The notes under the pieces were generated by a model, which searched no databases, was not told the origin of the DNA, and saw nothing but the letters and a program-made list of their open reading frames with translations. From positions 1 through 27,317 of the IMG/VR virus record IMGVR_UViG_3300021962_000524: a stretch of 27,317 nt of DNA. The stretch is one strand, 5' to 3'. The first letter of the stretch is position 1, and each line of letters begins with the position of its first letter. Below are positions 1-5,770 of the stretch, piece by piece. The stretch comes from a virus. The position numbers and the translations under genes were made by a program.

Positions 1-28
1 CTTGATATGGATCAGTTGCATTCGTCAT
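1..28 (-). CDS. start of an unidentified gene downstream of uvsW (partial)
   Basis: An ATG at 28-26 overlaps the uvsW stop codon (ATGA arrangement) and opens a frame running off the window edge, giving M-T-N-A-T-D-P-Y-Q. The overlap is the usual sign of translational coupling in this genome, so a real gene probably starts here. Nine codons are too few to identify it. Confidence 0.4.
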
Positions 29-1482
29 CCCTTTACATCTACGTTGTAAATCTTAAAGTCGAATCCTTCATCAGTGTAGATCTTCACTCTTTCCACGAAG
101 TGCCTTACAGCAAAGTTCTGAGTATTTTTCCATTGAAGGTCATCGGCTATGTCATATAGAGTTGCAGAAGTTTTGTCGTTACCCTTGCGTAAGACGCGTC
201 CGATGGACTGTAGGTTTCTGATGCGACCCTTTGAGGGAGAAGCAAATATTAGGTTGTCCAACTCTGGAATATTTATACCTGTACTAAACGTACCGTATGA
301 GGCGCAAATGATGTTGCCTCTCGTCTTACGTACGTCCAGGCGTATGGCCTCACGCTCGTCCGTACCCACGCCCCCGTGGACGAAATGTACAGCATGTTCC
401 TCAGACTTGTTCAGCATGTCGTAAAGAACCTGACCGTGCTTATCGACGTATTGGAAGAGTATGAGGGTGTTGCCTTTCAGGTTCCACGCAAGGTTCCTGA
501 TATATGTGTTACGAGCTTGGTTACGAACGATCCAGTCGATCTCCTCCTGATAGGTCTTACCCTTGTTCGCCTTTCTGGTCTCGTCAGAGTACTTCAGAAC
601 AATGGCCTTGATGTCGAACGCGGCAAGGACCTTATCATCGATCAGTTTCTTCGTCTTGATAACCTGATAAACGGGTCCGAAAAGTCCTTCGAGTACCAGC
701 TTGTTGGTCAGAGTTCCGTCGAGCGTACCTGTAAGACCGAATCGATACTTGACATGCGGCATCTTCTCGAGGATAGATGTGAGAGACTTAGCTTTGAAGT
801 TGTGTGCTTCATCACCGAAGACTACATCAAACTTCTCGAAGAACTCTTTCTTCATCTTGTAGATGGACTGCCAAGTCGTGATCGTGATTCTGGCTTCGGA
901 TATTTTTTCCATGCCACCGCGGATCTTATGGATGTCCATCTTGCGCCCCTTGTTGTATTCAACAAAGTCGGAAGCCATCTGGTCGACAAGAGACGTGGTA
1001 GGAACCACGATCAAGATGTTCTTATCGAGCATCAGGTAATGGCACATGATCAGGAATATGATGAAGGACTTGCCAGATGCGGTAGGTGAAAGGAACAACG
1101 CGCGGTTGTTGCGTATAGCGTGGTTTACCGCCTCTCCCTGATAGTCGCGAACTTCGAAGGCTGCCTCAACCTCTTTAGCGATCTCTTCTGCATAGTTATC
1201 TGGAACGATCTCGGTGTTCACTATCGACTTATCAAGTGTACACTCGTAGCCGTTTTTCTCACAAAACCTTTGGATATGAGCAACTAGACCGTGGTAGATA
1301 TAACCGGTCATCGTGTTGAGAAGTCTTACTTTGCCGTCCCAAACTTTATTTCTGACTGCGGGCATGAACTTTGCCCCTGGAACTTCAAACGTGAAGTATT
1401 CTGACATTTCCATCTTGATCGATGGTTCAGCCACGACTCTCACAAATACTTCATTGACTTTCTCAACGTGTACTAAATCCAT
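25..1482 (-). CDS. uvsW: UvsW-like recombination DNA helicase
   Basis: Superfamily 2 ATP-dependent helicase of 485 aa (T4 UvsW is about 500 aa). In T4, UvsW remodels branched DNA, dismantles R-loops and helps switch from origin-dependent to recombination-dependent replication. Visible motifs are a Walker A-type SPTASGKS at 132-139, DEAH at 224-227, a GLTGT motif near 249-253, and motif VI QSIGRVLR at 425-432. The first 90 residues precede the helicase core and match the small N-terminal DNA-binding domain position in UvsW. The ATG overlaps the uvsY stop codon by one base (TAATG), so the two are probably translationally coupled and share the promoter in front of uvsY. The next gene begins at its stop codon. 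Identification is confident from the motifs and the uvsY neighbour. Confidence 0.93.
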   Translation of the reverse strand: MDLVHVEKVNEVFVRVVAEPSIKMEMSEYFTFEVPGAKFMPAVRNKVWDGKVRLLNTMTGYIYHGLVAHIQRFCEKNGYECTLDKSIVNTEIVPDNYAEEIAKEVEAAFEVRDYQGEAVNHAIRNNRALFLSPTASGKSFIIFLIMCHYLMLDKNILIVVPTTSLVDQMASDFVEYNKGRKMDIHKIRGGMEKISEARITITTWQSIYKMKKEFFEKFDVVFGDEAHNFKAKSLTSILEKMPHVKYRFGLTGTLDGTLTNKLVLEGLFGPVYQVIKTKKLIDDKVLAAFDIKAIVLKYSDETRKANKGKTYQEEIDWIVRNQARNTYIRNLAWNLKGNTLILFQYVDKHGQVLYDMLNKSEEHAVHFVHGGVGTDEREAIRLDVRKTRGNIICASYGTFSTGINIPELDNLIFASPSKGRIRNLQSIGRVLRKGNDKTSATLYDIADDLQWKNTQNFAVRHFVERVKIYTDEGFDFKIYNVDVKG

Positions 1483-1916
1483 TATGCGCCTGTTCTAAAT
1501 TTCTCCCAATCAACGATCGTTTTCAGGAGGAAATTCCTATTACTAATATGTTTAACGATTGATTCTAAATATGCGACTTTTTCTTCTTGAAGACCGATCA
1601 ACAGAGACTTCTTAACCACCTCTGGATCTGCCTCTAGGTATGATGGAACGTCTGCCTTAAGGATACGTAGGGCCTGAGGCTTCCATCCGTTTTGCTTGAG
1701 TTCCTCTTCGTCTAACTCACCGCGATAGTATTCGCCCTTGAGTTTCCAAAGAATCTTGTACTCCGCCTTAAGCTTCTTCAACTTGAGGCCTTCATCTACG
1801 TACAACTTGAAGTATTTATTGTGCAGTTTTGGGATGTCTGTGACTGCTCGAGACACATTTGTCTGGTCGATCTCGCCATCTTTGGCCCATTCACTGTAGA
1901 TCGCTTCAATATCCAT
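1482..1916 (-). CDS. uvsY: UvsY-like recombination mediator
   Basis: Small, charged, helical protein of 144 aa, close in length to T4 UvsY (137 aa), which loads the UvsX recombinase on single-stranded DNA covered by gp32. The call rests on size, a pattern of basic and acidic helices (a KLKKLKAEYKILWKLKGEYY segment followed by an acidic DEEELKQ turn), a C-terminal stretch ending near a WEKF motif, and its position directly in front of uvsW. I chose the ATG at 1916: it has GGAG seven bases upstream, while the in-frame GTG six bases earlier (1922) lies inside that Shine-Dalgarno context. Sequence similarity to T4 is low, so context carries much of the weight. Confidence 0.8.
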   Translation of the reverse strand: MDIEAIYSEWAKDGEIDQTNVSRAVTDIPKLHNKYFKLYVDEGLKLKKLKAEYKILWKLKGEYYRGELDEEELKQNGWKPQALRILKADVPSYLEADPEVVKKSLLIGLQEEKVAYLESIVKHISNRNFLLKTIVDWEKFRTGA

Positions 1917-1942
1917 AATCACTCTCCGATGGTTGACATACT

Positions 1943-1971
1943 ACAGTACTACAACTCGCGGAAAATGTCAA
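1943..1971 (-). promoter_or_regulatory. sigma70-like promoter for uvsY-uvsW
   Basis: On the minus strand TTGACA (1971-1966, perfect -35) is followed after 17 bases by TACTGT (1948-1943, a moderate -10), placing a start about 20 bases before the uvsY ATG. The -35 contains the stop codon of the upstream 163-aa gene. No TATAAATA late element occurs here, which fits expression of recombination genes before the late phase. This is pattern matching only. Confidence 0.45.
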
Positions 1972-2459
1972 CCGTTTATGCGATTAATCTTGTATCCGTT
2001 GTGTCCAAAGGTGACGTCACACGAGACGTAGTTTATGGTCGACTGTGTGGTATCTAGGGCAATACTACCGAGTGCAACCGGGAAAATGTCGTTGAACACT
2101 ACCTCGAGTGCAGGGTTCTGTTTGCTATTGAGTACGATCAATGAAGCGTCCGAATATAGACCCGCATCGCTGTTCTTCAAAGTAGTGTATTGATCGAAAG
2201 ACTTAGTTGGAGCCAAACCTACCATCCAGTTAAAGATCTCGTTGTAACTGTCCATGTATTCGTCCACACGGATATTAACGGTGAACTGCTCAAAGTTAAG
2301 TTTGCTTGATGCAAACTCTAGGGTCTTAAATGGGGTAGGATACTCGATGGCATTCATCGTGATTCCAGGAATGGTTGCTGCCTGAATGAAGAACGAAACG
2401 TTTGGCAGTCTCTTGATGGAGAATCTAAACCCTGCCGGTGAAAGAAAGTTCTGTTGCAT
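1968..2459 (-). CDS. tail-tube-fold virion protein (gp19-like)
   Basis: Protein of 163 aa located between the capsid gene and uvsY. The N-terminal half has a pattern seen in T4 tail tube proteins: a short beta hairpin, a TIPGI-type motif (compare the SIPAS motif in the gp19 of this phage), a segment FEQFTVNIRVDEYMDSYNEI, then a W-containing helix (IFNWMVG). The same order of elements occurs in the gp19 protein at 10529-11080 (TFAEWSVTVINDEDFLVRNA, then ENWMASI). I therefore infer a tube-fold protein, perhaps a tail completion or baseplate-hub tube component; the exact T4 counterpart is unclear. It has its own late promoter at 2495-2502 and an AGGG Shine-Dalgarno sequence five bases before the ATG. 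Confidence 0.65.
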   Translation of the reverse strand: MQQNFLSPAGFRFSIKRLPNVSFFIQAATIPGITMNAIEYPTPFKTLEFASSKLNFEQFTVNIRVDEYMDSYNEIFNWMVGLAPTKSFDQYTTLKNSDAGLYSDASLIVLNSKQNPALEVVFNDIFPVALGSIALDTTQSTINYVSCDVTFGHNGYKINRING

Positions 2460-2494
2460 ATTATCCCTATTGACATTTGGTACAGTACTGTGTA

Positions 2495-2502
2495 TATTTA
2501 TA
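2495..2502 (-). promoter_or_regulatory. late promoter TATAAATA (163-aa tube-like gene)
   Basis: Exact T4-type late promoter octamer on the minus strand, 36 bases before the ATG at 2459 and directly downstream of the gp23 terminator. It gives the tube-like gene transcription independent of the capsid gene. Confidence 0.75.
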
Positions 2503-2516
2503 AGGAATCACAGAAT

Positions 2517-2543
2517 AAAAAAAGGGACTCCCGAAGGAGTCCC
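2517..2543 (-). terminator. rho-independent terminator after gp23
   Basis: On the minus strand an 8-bp perfect stem GGGACTCC/GGAGTCCC closes a TTCG tetraloop and is followed by seven T residues. It lies about 37 bases after the gp23 stop codon. It is the only clear intrinsic terminator in the window and separates the very highly expressed capsid gene from the next unit. Confidence 0.93.
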
Positions 2544-2579
2544 AGTTTGAGATTTGATCGGTTAACCCGATTCTCTTTA

Positions 2580-3848
2580 TTAGAGAATGTTGGTAACACG
2601 CACTCTACGGTAGTAGAGGTTGCTGTTTGCGGTGATAGCACCAGCACCAGCGGTAAGGCCCTGTGCGAATGGGTTAGCAACCATGCCGTAGCGAGTCTTG
2701 AAGCCAAGCTTTGACTGGAAGCTGTTTTCGCCAACTGCGCGAACCATTTGTAGCGGAACGTATGGGCAGTAGAAGAGACCAGCGTCGAACGTTGAAGAAC
2801 CTTTGTAGCCAACGACCATGTAGTTTGCACCAGCATATGGGTCGATGTACACGCGGAAGCGACCGTTAAGCACACCAGCGAAGGTGTTGCCGGTGTCGTC
2901 AACGTTGAGTGAGTTGCTGTTAAGAGCTGGGGTGTAATCCAGAACACCAGCCATCTGAAGAGCAGAAGCTACGTCAGAAGAGCAGATGAGGATGTTAGCC
3001 TTACCACGACGGGTGTCTTTTGCGACTTGGTTAGCTTCGCGTTCAATTTGGAACATAAGTCCCTTGAACTTTTCAACTGACCAACGGCCGTTTGCGTCGA
3101 CGTCAAGGTCGAAGATACCTGCAGTAGCAGTACCGGTCTGAGCACCAGTCACAGCGGTGTTGTACACAGTACGAACAACTTCACGGTTGATTTCTGCAAG
3201 GAGTTCAGCCTGAAGCATGTTTGCAAGCTCTGACTCAGCGTCAAGACCGTGGATAGCCTTAAGGTCCTGTGCGAGTTCAGTTGTGTATTCTGCCTTGAGA
3301 GCACGTGACTTTGCAGTTACGGACACTTTTTCAATGCTGAACGACATTTGAGCGAAGTCAGTACCAGCGCCGTCACCAAGAGCTTCAGCAGCTGCTGTTG
3401 ACATACCCGTACCGGTGTTTGCGGTTGAGAACGTACCGGTTGTACCAGCCATCGTACCCGTACCGGAGAACGCGGTGTTAACTTCGTTGTAGAAGGTTTC
3501 GCCGGTTGCTGCGGTGGTGTTAGCGTAGTTCGAACGCATCGCGAAGATAAGTCCGGTTGGACCAGTCATTGGCTGAACGCCAGCGATGTCGTAAGCGATG
3601 AGGTTAGGCATTGCACGACGAACGAGGCTGATAAGCACTGGATCGTAGTTCTGTGCCACACCGGTTGCGTTCACTGGAGCTTCAGTAAGGAACGAGCTAG
3701 GCGAATAGCTTGAGCCTTCCTTAAGAGCAATCTCGGTATTCTCGAGAAGCTGTGCAGTGACCGACTTTCTGTGTGAGTCTTTAATTCCTGGCAGAGCGTT
3801 GTGCTCAAGCACAGGGCCCCACTTTTTCATCAAGTCTTCATTTCTCAT
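2580..3848 (-). CDS. 23: major capsid protein gp23
   Basis: Main hexameric shell protein of the head, 422 aa (T4 gp23 is 521 aa; shorter forms are common in marine T4-like phages). The N-terminus MRNEDLMKKWGPVLEH and the later PNLIAYDIAGVQPMTGPTG segment are characteristic of gp23. A predicted prohead-protease site, Leu-Thr-Glu at 54-56 followed by Ala57, occurs at the end of the N-terminal propeptide and fits the L/I-x-E rule; T4 gp23 is cut at a similar place. The start has AAGGAG eight bases upstream and a late promoter at 3881-3888. A strong terminator follows. The gene is visibly richer in G+C than the region-4 genes. Confidence 0.97.
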   Translation of the reverse strand: MRNEDLMKKWGPVLEHNALPGIKDSHRKSVTAQLLENTEIALKEGSSYSPSSFLTEAPVNATGVAQNYDPVLISLVRRAMPNLIAYDIAGVQPMTGPTGLIFAMRSNYANTTAATGETFYNEVNTAFSGTGTMAGTTGTFSTANTGTGMSTAAAEALGDGAGTDFAQMSFSIEKVSVTAKSRALKAEYTTELAQDLKAIHGLDAESELANMLQAELLAEINREVVRTVYNTAVTGAQTGTATAGIFDLDVDANGRWSVEKFKGLMFQIEREANQVAKDTRRGKANILICSSDVASALQMAGVLDYTPALNSNSLNVDDTGNTFAGVLNGRFRVYIDPYAGANYMVVGYKGSSTFDAGLFYCPYVPLQMVRAVGENSFQSKLGFKTRYGMVANPFAQGLTAGAGAITANSNLYYRRVRVTNIL

Positions 3849-3880
3849 TTTAGTTTCTCCTTTGATGGATTAGATATAGT

Positions 3881-3888
3881 TATTTATA
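3881..3888 (-). promoter_or_regulatory. late promoter TATAAATA (gp23)
   Basis: Exact TATAAATA on the minus strand in the 44-base gap between gp22 and gp23, 33 bases before the gp23 start codon. A dedicated late promoter for the capsid gene is also the arrangement in T4. Confidence 0.85.
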
Positions 3889-3892
3889 AGAA

Positions 3893-4792
3893 TTAGTTTT
3901 TGCCGAACTTATTTAGCGAAGCGACGTACGCAGCGACTGATTCTGAAAGAACCGGTGCTTTAGTATCTTCAACTTCTTCCTCAAGAAGATCTGATTGATC
4001 TTCAGCGCGAGCTACTGATTCAGCGAAATAGCCTTCCTTGATTGTTTCAAGCTTAGCTACAAAGTCTTCTACTGATTCGTGGTTTACACCTTCAGCAAGG
4101 ACTCTGAATCTTTCAGCGTCGGTTGCGACCATACCTTCTGAGAGTGCTGCAAGTGCGGCATTCTTTTGAAGCATTTCTTTTTCTTCGCGAAGTGCAATCA
4201 TCTCTTCAAAGAGGTCGTTGTACTTAGCGTTTGATTCTGCGACTTGCTCTTCCATAGCAGCAACGACGTCAACGGTTTCTTCGTCGACTGCCATGTTGTG
4301 CTCGGACATAAGCGATTTAAGTCCATCAAATAGTGATTCAGCAACTTGAACCTTGAAACCGGTTTCAAGAGCAACTTCGTTTTCAGCCATCCAGTTTTCA
4401 ACAACGTAGTCTAGGTACGCGTCAAGCTTGGTGGTAAGGTCTTCAACGATGGCTTCTGTCTGCTCTTCAAGAACCGCTTCAAATTCTTCTGCGATTTCTG
4501 CACGAGCTGCCTCAACCTTTTCGTGCACTGCTGCTTCGAAAATGGTTACTGTCTTTGCCTTGAAGTCTTCTGAAAGATCAGTGTCGCCAAAGAGCGCAGC
4601 GATCGCTTCATGAAGTCCAGCGTTGTTTGTGCCCATAGGAGTCTTGACGTTCTTTTCGATGTCGTCAGCAACTGGGTCAACTTTCTTCTTTACGTCGCCG
4701 TTACGATTCTTTACAGGACCGCCAGCGCCTACCACTGGATCAGCAGAGTATGACTCTTCACCAGTAGCCTTTTTTTCATTTAGGTCATCCAT
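3893..4792 (-). CDS. 22: prohead core scaffolding protein gp22
   Basis: Assembly-core scaffold of the prohead, 299 aa (T4 gp22 is 269 aa). It is strongly acidic and almost entirely predicted helix, with long runs rich in Glu, Ala and Lys typical of coiled-coil scaffolds. Position between the protease gp21 and the capsid gp23 is the conserved T4 order. In T4 this protein is degraded to small peptides by gp21 during maturation, and several L/I-x-E sites are visible here (for example near AGLHEAIAAL). The ATG has AAGGAG upstream and a late promoter at 4821-4828. Identity is by composition, size and context rather than by a sequence motif. Confidence 0.9.
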   Translation of the reverse strand: MDDLNEKKATGEESYSADPVVGAGGPVKNRNGDVKKKVDPVADDIEKNVKTPMGTNNAGLHEAIAALFGDTDLSEDFKAKTVTIFEAAVHEKVEAARAEIAEEFEAVLEEQTEAIVEDLTTKLDAYLDYVVENWMAENEVALETGFKVQVAESLFDGLKSLMSEHNMAVDEETVDVVAAMEEQVAESNAKYNDLFEEMIALREEKEMLQKNAALAALSEGMVATDAERFRVLAEGVNHESVEDFVAKLETIKEGYFAESVARAEDQSDLLEEEVEDTKAPVLSESVAAYVASLNKFGKN

Positions 4793-4820
4793 TTTGGTTC
4801 TCCTTTATGGTAATTAATAG

Positions 4821-4828
4821 TATTTATA
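4821..4828 (-). promoter_or_regulatory. late promoter TATAAATA (gp22)
   Basis: Exact late octamer on the minus strand, 29 bases before the gp22 ATG and within the gp21-gp22 gap. Confidence 0.8.
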
Positions 4829-4843
4829 AGAATACGGTTTTTG

Positions 4844-5506
4844 TTATAAGCTATTCAAGAACTTCTTGAAGATGTCCGCAGCAGCTGCTTCATCGATCTG
4901 CTTATAGTTATTCTTCACATGCTCTTCGATGCGATCGAACTCGTTAGCTGCTCTCCATGAAGAAGAAGCAACGTCATAGATCCACTCAACACCTTCCATG
5001 ATGCCTTTGATGAAAGCATCGGGGGCTGAAGGATCAGCTACGATGTCGCCGGCAGTCGCAAGCATGAAGTCGTCTTGAACTTCCATGATACCTTGTTTGT
5101 TAGGTTTCACAGAACCCATACCACGAGAAGAGATACCGAGTTGAGCGCCTGACTTAATCAGACCCTTTACCGTATCACCCATTGGAGTATCAACGATTTT
5201 AGCACGGCCAACTACGTTAGATCCGTCTGACTTAAGTTCAGTGAACATGTGCGAAACACGATCGAGGTTGATGGTCGGACCCTGTGGGTGACCAAGTTCA
5301 CCAAACGCCCGGTTTTTAGACACATAGTTTTCGTTATAACGTCCCATCTCTCTCATCAAAACGCTTGATGGATAGATTCTACCGTTGCGGTTCTTAATGT
5401 CACCCTGCATGATGATACCTTCGATGAAAGTATTCTTCTCACCTTTTTCATTTGCTTCGGTAATATATTGAACATCTTCAACTATGTCTTTGATTAATAG
5501 TGCCAT
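4844..5506 (-). CDS. 21: prohead core serine protease gp21
   Basis: Maturation protease of the T4 type (family S77), 220 aa (T4 gp21 is 212 aa). It is packaged in the prohead core, activates itself, and cuts the scaffold, core proteins and capsid propeptide after L/I-x-E. Visible active-site regions are GELGHP with His73 and the GISSRGMGS segment around residues 124-132, which carries the nucleophilic serine (Ser126 or Ser127). The N-terminal part, with NRNGRIYP near 39-46, is typical of the family. The start has AAGGAG upstream; a late promoter overlaps the stop codon of the preceding 80-aa gene. Likely substrates in this window are gp22, gp23 and the two repeat-rich core proteins. Confidence 0.95.
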   Translation of the reverse strand: MALLIKDIVEDVQYITEANEKGEKNTFIEGIIMQGDIKNRNGRIYPSSVLMREMGRYNENYVSKNRAFGELGHPQGPTINLDRVSHMFTELKSDGSNVVGRAKIVDTPMGDTVKGLIKSGAQLGISSRGMGSVKPNKQGIMEVQDDFMLATAGDIVADPSAPDAFIKGIMEGVEWIYDVASSSWRAANEFDRIEEHVKNNYKQIDEAAAADIFKKFLNSL

Positions 5507-5527
5507 TTTAGCTGCTCCTTTTGCTTA

Positions 5528-5770
5528 TTATTTATAAGAGACAGCTACGGCATTAACCGCTACTGTAGCCGCAATGGTGTCGGTACGCTCTTTAACAAAG
5601 AACTGTTCTGTACCGGCACCCATAGTGTAGGTGCCGATTGTTCCACCGGTATTTGCAAACGTAAGCACCGACGCCGATGGGGCATAAACCCTAACGACGT
5701 TGGCACTGTTTACGGTATTAGCTGCAGTAAAACTAATCTCGGTAGATTTGACCTTAATGTAATCAGCCAT
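5528..5770 (-). CDS. small uncharacterised protein between core and protease genes
   Basis: Protein of 80 aa, mostly predicted beta strand with alternating Val, Thr and Ala, containing two Gly-Thr-rich turns (GGTIGTYTMGAGTEQFFV). I do not recognise a family; the composition suggests a small secreted-like or virion beta-sandwich protein, and the position among head genes suggests a structural or head-associated part. The start at 5770 (M-A-D-Y) is preferred because GGAG lies about seven bases upstream; an earlier in-frame start at 5785 lacks one. It overlaps the end of the 829-aa gene by eight bases, so expression is probably coupled. The stop codon lies inside the gp21 late promoter. Confidence 0.75.
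   Translation of the reverse strand: MADYIKVKSTEISFTAANTVNSANVVRVYAPSASVLTFANTGGTIGTYTMGAGTEQFFVKERTDTIAATVAVNAVAVSYK
5529..5536 (-). promoter_or_regulatory. late promoter TATAAATA (gp21)
   Basis: Exact late octamer on the minus strand, 23 bases before the gp21 ATG. Its end overlaps the TAA stop codon of the 80-aa gene, so the promoter is partly coding. Confidence 0.75.

Noticed and set aside
270-277. TATAAATA late-promoter match inside uvsW
   Set aside because: Deep inside a coding region near its 3' end with only a short distance to the next gene start; about one or two such octamers are expected by chance in this AT-leaning window.
376-1089. 237-aa open frame on the plus strand
   Set aside because: Lies wholly opposite the uvsW helicase gene, whose motifs are intact; no Shine-Dalgarno support and no recognisable domain.
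2498-2947. 149-aa open frame on the minus strand
   Set aside because: An out-of-frame reading inside the capsid gene that also runs through its terminator.
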